From: Setoptus koraiensis
Taxonomy: Eukaryota; Arthropoda
Reading direction: 5' to 3'
DNA length: 64,000 bases
Assembly (NCBI GenBank): GCA_048013815.1
Contig: CM106585.1
Span: forward strand, 14,880,001-14,944,000
The position numbers and the translations under genes were made by a program. Shown in pieces: positions 1 to 13,630 of the stretch. The notes beneath the pieces are model-generated. The model searched no databases. It was given only the letters and a program-made list of their open reading frames with translations, and was not told where the DNA came from. How positions within the stretch are numbered: position 1 is the first letter of the stretch; the number at the start of each line of letters is the position of its first letter.

Positions 1-1070
1 TGAAGACGATTTACTTCATTGCGTATAAAATGTACCTCGCAATCGAAACAATTGTCGCGTTGAAAGTGGCGCTCCTGTCCGAATCCGCAACTTCTCACAT
101 GACCTTGTCATCGTCGTTTATAGTTTATATTCATCATGGTACAGAACGTAATTGATTATTTAGATATATCCGCAATTATGATATGTACACTACCGCTGAC
201 ACAATTTAGAGTTTGTTAGCTTGTATCTTGGCTCATTAGCTCTGAATCTGTCGCTGAAAACCTCACCTTTTCTTAATATTTTGACGCCATGATTCTGACA
301 GTATCCACAATTGGGGTCCTTTTTGGTGCCTTTGAGTTTTGTCTCCTTACCGCTAATCACTTGCAGGATGTCGCTTGTCGATAAGAGCAAATATGTTGTT
401 GTGGTTTTAGATTAAAATTTAGTTGGACTTGATTAGTGGATTTGTTGATTGTTGTCGGTGATTTGCGCTCAATTTATAAAAAATTACCTTCTAGCATCCA
501 ACAGGCGACATCTTAGGCACATGCACTTTTTGAATGGGCAATCTCTGGCGTGACCTGTAAATTTTCAATATATTTACGTTGACAAACCGGTAAGGTAAAT
601 GAATTAGGCTCTCGGTGATAGATTCTCGATCTCGCGTATCGGTTTTGAGATGCTCGAGATCGAAATAGCTTCTGAGGCTCGACAAAAAGAGGACGAAAAG
701 CGATTCCGCTATGCCGTTGTCAAGCAAGCAAGAGCTCGATCGCACGAATTTGAACAACACACTCAAATACGTTACAGCAAGAATTATTACAAGCTTAAAG
801 TGCTCCAATTAAGAGTGAATCAAAATTACGGTAACTACTAACAGGAAGAGGTGAGACCTAAATTTGCGGAATCTAGTTTGTTAGATCAAGAAATTCGTCA
901 ACTTGAGGAGCACGAGCGCCACGATTGGTTGGATGTTATAGCCTATAAATAGCTTACCTTTTTTGAGCACCTCAAAGTCATGATTTTGACATTTGCCACA
1001 CTTGTTTCCATTGTCGCAATCGAATTCTCTGCTGCTACTGCTCATGTTGCTAGGCCACATGATGATCTCA
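1..1070 (-). CDS. DM-domain protein with two DM motifs (Dmrt/MAB-3-like), partial at left edge
   Basis: Four exons on the minus strand join in frame: 1070-958, 554-488, 373-267 and 103-1 (runs off the window). All junctions are GT-AG with matching phases (1, 2, 1). The first Met is at 1060-1058. Exons 1-2 give a canonical DM module: CGKCQNHDFEVLKKGH then CPFKKCMCLRC, matching C-x2-C-x-N-H, LKxGH and C-x4-C-x-C-x2-C. Exons 3-4 give a second module, CGYCQNHGVKILRKGH then C, followed by a longer spacer and CFDC, so its distal half is atypical. DM proteins are nuclear zinc-binding transcription factors, often in sex differentiation; C. elegans MAB-3 also has two DM domains. It could instead be two adjacent one-DM genes or a decaying gene. 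The DM assignment is strong; the single-protein model is inferred from splice phases. Confidence 0.75.
641..935 (+). pseudogene. Rab11-FIP gene fragment inside the DM-gene intron
   Basis: This stretch matches the coiled-coil part of the Rab11-FIP gene at 11978-13630. It reads EIEIASEARQKEDEKRFR almost unchanged, then decays, with a stop at 839-841 and a frame change after it. It lies antisense within the 403 bp intron between the first two DM exons. It is a third, short copy of this gene in the window, with no start and no C-terminal Rab-binding region. I read it as a dead fragment. Confidence 0.8.
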
Positions 1071-1213
1071 CTGACAAGGGATATGGATTTGATTTGTTTA
1101 AAGAGACACGTGAAGTGGTGGTTATGACTAAGATAACGACAATGCTTCAAGAGGCTATCAGATTGCCGTCGAGAGTAGCTAGCTGACTTCAATTCAATTT
1201 GATTTAATCTCAA

Positions 1214-2120
1214 TTATTAATAGGTTATATGGAATATGTAAATGTTGTTGACATCGGTCTATATTACTCTTGTCCACCTATAAACAATAATGTTTCATTT
1301 ATTTGATACTGTGAGTGGATAAATTGGATATTAGATATAACTATTATTATTATTGATGCATTAGTATTTGGAACCATCGACTGACTTGTTGCGTTGTTTG
1401 ATACAATGGTCACAATTAATCACAACTATTCACGAAGGGTAGAATAAAGAGGTGTAAAATTGCTGTTGTTTGTTGTACTTTTTTTTTCAATATGACTGCT
1501 GCTGTTGCTCGAATGTAAATTTGACGAGAGAACTGGATGTTCGATAAACTTCCGTCGGATTGTAGTGATCATATTTGATCAAGGTGTGATTAGTTTGAGT
1601 ATTAAACAACAAAACTATCATATAATATAATTACAAGTTGTACAATTGCTTGACTTCACTTGATATGTTACTTCTTGCACAATTCTATCAATGATTAGAC
1701 GTTCACGAAATCAAATTGTTGTGTGTTGTTCGTGATGTTTGCTGCAAACCTTTGTTTCCACCAATACAATCAATTGCTTGCTAACGCAATCAACAATAAT
1801 ACTCAAATGCCCAATTTTGTTTGTATAAATTGTTTAAAAACAAACAAATATCGTTTTTTTTTCTCTCTCACACGCTCCCTCTTTCATAGCAATTCATTGT
1901 GATCAGTCTTGTTAACGTTTTGAGTACTGGTGCCATCTAACGTTGTTATGCTATTGAACTATAATTAAATGATTGTTGCATGCGCGCAAACAACTGCGCA
2001 ACGACTAAATTGATTATATAGGGTGTCCCTGCTATAGAGAATCGTGTGCCGCACATGGGCACAGGGCATCAAGTTGCATCATGTGTTACATGAAAACTAA
2101 CGAACAGGAGAATGAAGCTT
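1214..2120. other. AT-rich non-coding stretch
   Basis: No convincing ORF, exon or repeat was found here. It lies upstream of the DM gene and outside the inverted-repeat arm, so it may hold the DM gene promoter or earlier exons, but nothing specific is visible. Confidence 0.4.
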
Positions 2121-2293
2121 TGCTCAGAAGCTACCAAAAAATATTTATGATATTGAAAATGTTTTCAAGTTCCAACTACCCTTACACAAATGAGGGAGAG
2201 AAAAACTTACACCAAGCTCAGCTACATTCTCACTTTAATATTAACAATCAGCAAACATGTTAACCATATGGAATACCACCATATGTGTAACAG

Positions 2294-3474
2294 TTTGAAC
2301 AACTACAGCGACAGGTTGAAAAACTCACAGAGAGTCAGACATCCAAAGACGAGCGTTGCATGAAAACTAGACAGTAGAATGAGGCTTTGCTAAATAGGTG
2401 AGCTTGTTGAACAATAATAAACGATTTCTCAAGATATTCATGAAGCATTTAAACTGATTAATCTTTTACTATTATCACAATCTGATTGAATTTTATTAGG
2501 ATTCATGGTCTTGAGGACCAGATACGCGAGATCGAAATAGCTTCTGAGGCTCGACAAAAAGAGGACGAAAAGCGATTCCGCGATGCAATGGCCAAGCAAG
2601 CGAGAGCTCAATCGCACGAATTTGAGCAACACACTCAAACAAATTACTTGTTACAGCAATTATTACAAGCTAAAAGTGATCTAATTAAGAGTGAATCAAA
2701 ATTACGGAAACCACGAAAGGAGAAAAGAACACTTGAGGAAGAGTTGAGACCTAAATCTGCCTAATTAAGTTCATTGGATCAAGAAGTTAACCAACTCAAG
2801 GAGCAAGTGCGCCACTTAAAAGAAGAGGAAAATGTCATATCAACGCCGACTGGTGTTCTAATCAATTCCAAGATCAATCACCAGTGAATCCAAGATGCAA
2901 GGGTTCGGCCAGGCTGACTTGTTGCTACATCAACAATGAGGGTAAATGGATATGTAAGGTTGCATCCAAGTTAGCTTGTTGTGATTACGACGACAGTGTT
3001 GGCTCTCAATCACAAACTAGCAGAAATATATTACAAAATGGATCATGGAATCCTAACACAGACAACAGCACTATTGGTGAGAGTGGCCTTATCAGTGAAT
3101 TAGAGAAAAATCTAAGATTAGTTCGTGAAGAAAATAGAAATCTTAGAGAAGCCAATGAAGAATTACAGGCACAGTTGCTCAACAGTCATCTAGAGGAAGG
3201 CCGATCCTTGGTTCAGGAGGGCAACAAATCATACAGTCTAGCCGATGAAATCGGTGACATTGACGTTCAGCAAGTGGTCAAGGCACTCAAGGAACAACAG
3301 GAAGACAATGCACGATTGAGAGATTATATCGATAATATTTTATTGAACATAGTAGAAAATCACCCGCAACTTTTAGATAGAACAGTATCTCAGAATACAT
3401 CATTCCATGAAAAATCAACGACTGCAAATGATTCTATGACTGTGCCGCCAACAAAAACGACGACACCACCGTGA
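2294..3474 (+). pseudogene. Decayed Rab11-FIP copy in the left arm
   Basis: This is a partner of the intact gene on the right arm. The exon equivalent to 13083-13186 lies at 2294-2397 and has an in-frame stop. The long last exon begins at about 2500 and is interrupted by a stop at 2762-2764. Shortly afterwards, about 2830-2870, it lacks a segment present in the right copy. The last 196 codons (2884-3474) are still open and nearly identical to the right copy, including the Rab-binding end with RLRDYIDNILLNIVENHPQL. It probably cannot make the full protein. A short C-terminal product is conceivable but unsupported. Confidence 0.85.
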
Positions 3475-5280
3475 TATTCCTATTCCGCTCATGGAGGAAA
3501 TTCATCAAGACGCGACGTGCACACTTGAATATTGTTGCACCAACAATCGATTTTTTTTTGTCATGGATTTTATTAGTAAATCAATAAATGACTTCTAGAT
3601 GAAATTCTAGAGGAGAAGAAGAGAAGACTTAAATTATAACAATAAAAACTAAAATCAGTCGTAGATACAGATACATGGGGGCCAGTAAGTTGTAAAATGA
3701 TTGAACCGATGAAAGTGATAAGTGAGCACAATGTTTTGATTTGCCCACACACATTTCGACTTGACTAAATTGCTCTACTACAGCACGGCTTCATTGATCC
3801 TTTTTCTTTCACAGACAACTACAAATAGGGGTGTGTCATGAAATTATCGAGCGTTGATCTTGTCAGCCATACATACAGATAGAGAGAGAGAGAGGCAGCA
3901 TGTGTAGAACAATGTTGTTCGTTTTTTTTTGGCGCCACTATGTAACAACAAAAACAACAGGTCGAGAATAGACACGAGTGAAAAACTGGATTAGCTGGAC
4001 GCAGCGAACAGGTATGACAACGAATCAAGGCGACATAGCTCAACGTGAAGAAGACGATCCTATGAGGGATGATGGTGCGTGTGGTGTTGATATCGAAATT
4101 GACGAAGGAAGTAAGGTTCAAATCCTCACACTACACGAGTTATGCCCATGTGTCTCGCCACGTCTAAGTAGTAATCTGATACGTTTGTTTACACAAATTT
4201 GTACGCATTTTTAACACACGCAAAATTATTGAGGCTTACGGCGAAAACTGTTGATTGGCGACTGTAACCACTCATCAAAGTAGGCTGTGATACGAATATA
4301 TCTCATTGTCAACATAATCATAGCCACTTTGACGATGCGAATCAGTCGCCCCATATTCTGTAAACGTGCCGCGAAACTGATGTTGAAAGCTTCCGTTCTT
4401 GTGACATTCATACATGATGTTTTCTGGTTGTGGTTATGAGCATCCCATCACGTCAAAGACAAGGTAGTGAGATGAATAGGATACAGTGACAACATCTCAT
4501 TACCCAGTCTTTCACTCGATAAGACAACAGATAGCACTAGATATACACTTAAAACACTATTACTTGAGCTGTAGATAATTCTTGAAAGTAACTAATGTTG
4601 ATCGGTTTCACTGTGACCACTCAATGATGGTTGTTGCTTCACTACGATGATTTGTTGACTGTTTCAATGATCAGACACATTTAGTGTCTACTTATATGCC
4701 ATAAGCGTTGTATTTTTTCCGTTGTCATCTTGTTGGGTATCGCGTGGACTTGTTGTTAAAACTAGTTAGTAATTAATACATGTCTTCATAGTGTCCTCTT
4801 GTAATAAATATCTGATAATAGTATTATTATTATTATGATTAAATGATTTTGACTCATGCCAACAGTGAATAATAGTGTGAGCAAAGAGCATAACAGGCTG
4901 TAGAATGTGAGTGCTGAAGTTGAAATAATTTTAAAACGTTGTCTATAATAGTGTGTGATTAGGCTTAAAATTAAAGATTTCAATGAAAATAATAATAATA
5001 GTTGTATGGATAAATATTAGAATTTATCAATTATTAGGCTAAAAGAATAGTCTCTAATGCTAACTGACTATTTATTTATAGGAGTACATGTTAGGCTATT
5101 TGTTTGCGCAAGAGAGTGAGAGAGTGTGTGTGTGTGTGTGTCTGTGTGCTTGTGCATGTGTCGATGTGTTTGTGTGCAACTGGCGTGCTTGTGTCTCTCA
5201 GTGTGTGTGTGTGTGTGTCGGAATAGAGAACAGTGGTGAACAGTGCAGAACAGTTGAGAGAGAAGAACATCGAGTGAACA
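3475..5280 (+). other. Left-arm non-coding DNA with an exon-like segment at 3961-4112
   Basis: This region is mirrored at 10170-11977. The segment 3961-4112 follows a CAACAG acceptor-like site and ends at a GTAAGG donor-like site. It encodes an acidic peptide (NWISWTQRTGMTTNQGD) resembling the mirrored copy NWIRWTQRASMTANHLIGD. I cannot name a family. ATT repeats lie near 4820-4840. From 5117 to 5216 there are two GT-rich runs separated by about 60 bases. Open frames over these dinucleotides are low-complexity. Confidence 0.4.
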
Positions 5281-5582
5281 GTGCATGGCGTCAGTATCCT
5301 ACAGAGTAGACCAACAATTATTCTCTTTTATTTTGTTAGTGTCAGTATTTGGTGTTCGCGTCTACATGCACTAACAGGCATAGTAGACATTGTGAACAGC
5401 GCGCACAGAAGAGCGCTCTTGTTTCGTTGTGCGTCAGCACACCGAATTGAACCAAAGATGTGCACGGGCCCAATGGTGCAGCCAGCCAATGATGGGCTAG
5501 CAATGCTACAGTGCCACAGTGCTACAGTGCTAGCTGGCAACTTCGGCAGCAACTCTCAAAGTAGAGTCTGTACTCACGTTAG
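5281..5582 (+). other. Possible transcribed exon with strong splice donor, left arm
   Basis: The stretch ends in CACGTTAG followed by GTAAGT, a near-perfect splice donor, at 5582/5583. The same site is kept on the right arm (minus strand, 9847/9846). The frame open on the left is broken by small indels on the right, so a non-coding or 5'UTR exon fits better than a coding one. No partner exon was identified. Transcription is inference only. Confidence 0.25.
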
Positions 5583-6199
5583 GTAAGTTGAAGCTGTGCC
5601 TTTGTGGGCGCAAGCAGTTGAGTCAGCGGCAGACACAACGAACGCGCACTCACACTGCCACAGAACAGACAGCGCCAGCAGCAGCCCTTGTCAGCGCAAA
5701 TTTTGTGTGCAGTCTCACACAGAAAACAGCAGCGCATTGTGCTTGTGTAAAAGCTCACACAAACACATACACTCGCACTCACAAAACTAGCGACAAACTC
5801 ATTTCAAAATGGCCGCCTCTTTTCCTGAGTTTCCTCTGACGCGCCGCTAGCACACACACACACTCACACCAACATGCACACTGGCACATGAAAGCCTACA
5901 ACCAACTGAAATGCATGAAGAAAGCACGCACAAGAATTGCAGTGGAATAATGCTAGTTCTGTTCACCGAGTGGCGATAGTTAGTGAGAGAGCGCGGGCAC
6001 TTACGGACATGCGTGAAGGCATTAGTATAGTAGTCAACGGCAACGGCAATGTTGTCGAGTGGGAGTAAAATAGGCGCAATTCTAAAGAACACAAGAATGC
6101 CGTAGAATAACTGTGCCCTACTGATGTGAGCGTGTTTTTAATGCTACAGTACAGTGTAATTGTAGAGAAAAGTACAGTACAGCTCGCGCGGCGCGGCGC

Positions 6200-9239
<3,040 letters not shown>

Positions 9240-9240
<1 letters not shown>

Positions 9241-12200
9241 TTACATTTTCAGCAGCCCGCTCGGTCAGTTATACTGCACTGCACTGCACCGCACTACACT
9301 GCATTGCGCTGCTGGCTACTCGTGTGCTTATGCGTGCACCGTCTATTTTATGCTCACAACCGTGTGTTGCCGTTGCCCACTGCCGATGCTTTCACGCATG
9401 TCTGAATGTGCGCGCGCTCTCTTTCATTCTCTGTCTCTCTCTCCTCTCTCCATCAGCCTGCACTATTCCTGCACTGCAATTCTTGTGCGTGCATTCTTCA
9501 TCCATTTTACTTTATAGGCTCCAGTGTGCCATTGTAAATGTGTGCGTGTGCGTGCTTGAGCCATTAGATTGTGTGTGTGTGTGTGTGTGTGTGCTGGCTG
9601 GCTGAGAGCGCGTCAGAGGAAACTCAGAAAAAGAGGCGGCCATTTTGTGAGTGCGAGTGTATGTGTTTGTGTGAGCTTTTACACAAGCACAATGCGCTGC
9701 TGTTTTCTGTGTGAGACTGCACACAAAATTTGCGCTGACAAGGGCTGCTGCTGGCGCTGTCTGTTCTGTGGCAGTGTGAGTGCGCGTTCGTTGTGTCTGC
9801 CACTGACTCAACTGCTTGCGCCCACAAAGGCACAGCTTCAACTTACCTAACGTGAGTACAGACTCTACTTTGAGAGTTGCTGCCGAAGTTGCCAGCCAGT
9901 CCGCCAGCCAGCACTGTGGCACTGTGGCACTGTAGCATTGCTAGCCCATCACTGGCTGGCTGGCTGGCTGCACCATCGGGCCCGTGCACATCTTTGGTTC
10001 AATTCGGTGTGCTGACGCACAACGAAACAAGAGCGCTCTTCTGTGCGCGGCGCGCTGTTCACAATGTCTACCCTGCCTGTTAGTGCATGCAGACGCGAAC
10101 ACCAAATACTGACACTAACAAAATAAAAGAGAATAATTGTTGGTCTACTCTGTAGGATACTGACGCCATGCACTGTTCACTCGATGTTCTTCTCTCTCAA
10201 CTGTTCTGCACTGTTCACCACTGTTCTCTATTCCGACACACACACACTCAGAGACACAAGCACGCCAGTTGCACACAAGCACATCGACACATGCACAAGC
10301 ACACACACACACACACACACTCTCTCACTCTCTTGCGCAAACAAATAGCCTAACATGTACTCCTATAAATAAATAGTCAGTTAGCATTAGAGACTATTCT
10401 TTTAGCCTAATAATTGATAAATTCTAATATTTATCCATACAACTAATATTATTATTTTCATTGAAATCTTTAATTTTAAGCCAATTCACACACTATTACA
10501 GACAACGTTTTAGAATTATTTCAACTTCAGCACTCACATTCTACAGCCTGTTATGCTCTTTGCTCACACTATTATTCACTGTTGGCATGAGTCAAAATCA
10601 TTTAATCATAATAATAATAATGCTATTATCAGATATTTATTACAAGAGGACACAATGAAGACATGTATTAATTACTAACTAGTTTTAACAACAAGTCCAC
10701 GCGATACTCAACAAGATGACAACGGAAAAAATACAACGCTTATGGCATATAAGTAGACCCTAAATGTGTTTGATCATTGAAACAGTCAACAAATCATCAT
10801 AGTGAAGCAACAACCATCATCGAGTGGTCACAGTGATACGGATCAACATTAGTTAATTTCAAGAATTATCTTCAGCTCAATTAATAGTGTTTTAAGTGTA
10901 TATCTAGTGCTATCTGTTGTCTTATCGAGTGAAAGAATGGGTAATGAGATGTTGTCATTATATTCTATTCATCTCACTACCTTGTCTTTGACGTGATGGG
11001 ATGCTCGTAACCACAACCAGAAAACAACAAGTATTAATGTCACAAGAACGGAAGCCTTCAACATCACTTTCGCGGCACGTTGACAGAATAGGGCGACTGA
11101 TTCGCATCGTCAAAGTGGCTATGATTATGTTGACAATGAGATATATTCGTATCACAGCCTACTTTGATGAGTGGTTACAGTCGCCAATCAACAGTTTTCG
11201 CCGTAAGCCTCAATAATTTTATGTGTGTTAAAAATGCGTACAAATTTGTGTAAACAAACTTATCGGATTACCGCTTAGACATGGCGAGACACATGGGCAT
11301 TACTCGTGTAGTGTGAGGACTTGCACCTTACTTCCTTCGTCAATTTCGTTTTCAACATCACACTCACAATCATCTCTAAAAAGATCGTCCTCGTCACATT
11401 GAGCTTTGTCGCCAATGAGATGATTCGCTGTCATACTTGCTCGCTGTGTCCATCGAATCCAGTTTTCCGTGTCTATTCTCGACCTGTTGTTTTTGTTGTT
11501 ACATAGTGGCGCCAAAAAAACGAACGAAATTGTTCTACACATGCTGCCTCTCTGTCTCTCTTTCTCTCTCCCTGTCTCTATGTATGGCTGACAAGATCAA
11601 CGCTCGATAATTTCATGACACACCCCTATTTGTAGTTGTCTGTGAAAGAAAAAGGATCAATGAAGCTGCGCCGTAGTGGAGCAATTTAGTCAAGTCGAAA
11701 TGTGTGTGGGCAAATCAAAACATTGTGCTCACTTATCACTTTCATCCTTCCAATCATACTACAGCTCAGTGGCCCCCATGTATCTATATCTACGACTGTG
11801 ATTTTAATTTTTATTGTTATAATTTAAGTCTTCTTCTCTTCTAGAATTTCACTAGAAGTCGTTTATTGATTTACTAATAGAATCCATGACAAAGAAAAAA
11901 ATCGATTGTTGGTGCAACAATATCTAAGTGTGCACGTCACGTCTTGATGAATATCCTCCATGAGTGGAATAGGAATATCACGGTGGTGTCGTCGTTTTTG
12001 TTGGCGGCACAGTCATGGAATCATTTGCAGTCGTTGATTTATCATGGAATGATGTATTCTGAGATACTGTTCTATCTAAAAGTTGCGGGTGATTTTCTAC
12101 TATGTTCAATAAAATATTATCGATATAATCTCTCAATCGTGCATTGTCTTCCTGTTGTTCCTTGAGTGCCTTGACCACTTGCTGAACGTCAATGTCACCG

Positions 12201-13345
12201 ATTTCATCGGCTAGACTGTATGATTTGTTGCCCTCCTGAACCAAGGATCGGCCTTCCTCTAGATGACTGTTGAGCAACTGTGCCTGTAATTCTTCATTGG
12301 CTTCTCTAAGATTTCTATTTTCTTCACGAACTAATCTTAGATTTTTCTCTAATTCACTGATAAGGCCACTCTCACCAATAGTGCTGTTGTCTGTGTTAGG
12401 ATTCCATGATCCATTTTGTAATATATTTCTGCTAGTTTGTGATTGAGAGCCAACACTGTCGTCGTAATCACAACAAGCTAACTTGGATGCAACCTTACAT
12501 ATCCATTTACCCTCATTGTTGATGTAGCAACAAGTCAGCCTGGCCGAACCCTTGCATCTTGGATTCACTGGTGATTGATCTTGGAATTGCTTATTACTAT
12601 CATTGAGTTCTTCATTTAGAACACTAATCAATGTGGATTTGACATTTTCCTCTTCTTTTAAGTGGCGCACTTGTTCCTTAAGTTGGTGAACTTCTTGATC
12701 CAATGAACTCAATTCCGCAGATTTAGATCTCACCTCTTCCTCAAGTGTTGCTTTCTCACTTAGTAGTTTCCGTAATTTTGATTCACTCTTAATTAGATCA
12801 CTTTTAGCTTGTAATAATTCTTGCTGTAACAAGTAATTTGTTTGAAGGTGTTGCTCACATTCGTGTGATTGAGCTCTCGCTTGCTTGGCCATGGCATCGC
12901 GGAATCGCTTTTCGTCCTCTTTTTGTCGAGCCTCAGAAGCTATTTCGATCTCGCGTATCTGGTCCTCAAGACCATGAATCCTAATAAAATTCAATCAGAT
13001 TGTTGTAGTAGTAAAAGATTAATCAGTTTAACTGCTCCATGAATATCTTGAGAGATTGTTTATTATTGCTTAACAAACTCACCTATTTAGCAAAGCTTCA
13101 TTTTCCTGCTTAGTTTTCATGTAACGCTCGTCATTGGATGTCTGACTCTCTGTGAGGTTTTCAACCTGTCGCTGTAGTTGTTCAAACTGTTACACGTAGA
13201 GGTATTCCATATGGTTAACATGTTTGTTGATTGAAAGTATAAAAGAATGGTTTGAGCTCGGTATAAATTTATGTTCCCTTCATTTCTATAGAGATAGTTG
13301 GAACTTGAAAAAATTTCTGATATCCTATATTATTTATTGGTAGCT
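9240..13345 (-). repeat. Right arm of the large inverted duplication
   Basis: Reverse-complement partner of 2120-6200. From centre outwards it holds the mirrored splice-donor segment (9847-10170), GT/CA tracts (9570-9592 and 10301-10320), ATT repeats, the acidic exon-like segment (11300-11515, minus) and the working Rab11-FIP gene. Outside about 13345 the two flanks no longer match. The right flank continues into further FIP exons, so the left copy lacks the gene's start. Confidence 0.9.
11300..11515 (-). other. Exon-like acidic segment, right arm
   Basis: On the minus strand, after a CAACAG acceptor-like site, the frame runs through NWIRWTQRASMTANHLIGD and an acidic stretch ending ENEIDEG at a GTAAGG donor-like site. 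The left-arm copy (3961-4112) keeps most of it with changes. Conservation may only reflect the recent duplication. I do not recognise the sequence. Confidence 0.25.
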
Positions 13346-13630
13346 TACTTTTTGATTCAAGTCATGAACATCGTCTTCAATCGATATAGCATCATTTGAC
13401 ATGTCGTCGGAATAGCATATGGATGGCGGGCTCAACCTTGCACTAAGATTGAGTGAATTCGGAGATCCATTTCTATAAAGTTGGCCGCTGCAAATGAATT
13501 GAAAAAATCATCAATTAAAGAATAGATTAGATTCAGCATGCTGGCAGCCTTTAAGTCATCAAGCAAAATCGAAATCAATTTGTCTACTTACTTTCCGTTA
13601 GCGTTTAGTATCGTTCCGTTAGTTGATAAT
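11978..13630 (-). CDS. Class II Rab11 family-interacting protein (FIP3/FIP4/Nuf type), 5' end not found
   Basis: Four minus-strand exons join in phase: 13630-13592, 13487-13349, 13186-13083 and 12980-11978 (stop). The product is mostly coiled coil (EIASEARQKEDEKRFRDAMA onward) with an insert containing several cysteines (RLTCCYINNEGKWIC). It ends in a FIP Rab-binding domain with NARLRDYIDNILLNIVENHP, matching human FIP3 around its YIDRIIVAIMETNP motif. Class II FIPs bind active Rab11 (and Arf6), linking recycling endosomes to cytokinesis and cellularisation; the Drosophila orthologue is Nuclear fallout. The upstream exons and any EF-hands are not visible. The exon at 13487-13349 encodes a Ser/Asn-rich linker (GQLYRNGSPNSLNL). 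Family assignment is firm; subtype is inferred. Confidence 0.88.

Noticed and set aside
4100-4125. GGTTCAAATCC box suggesting a tRNA gene
   Set aside because: No cloverleaf can be folded around it.
4226-4411. Arg/Ile-rich peptide resembling a channel voltage sensor, present in both arms
   Set aside because: Its conservation equals that of the surrounding non-coding arm DNA, and it has no neighbouring membrane segments.
5068-5310. Cys/Val-rich and His/Thr-rich frames on both strands
   Set aside because: They come from GT/CA dinucleotide runs.
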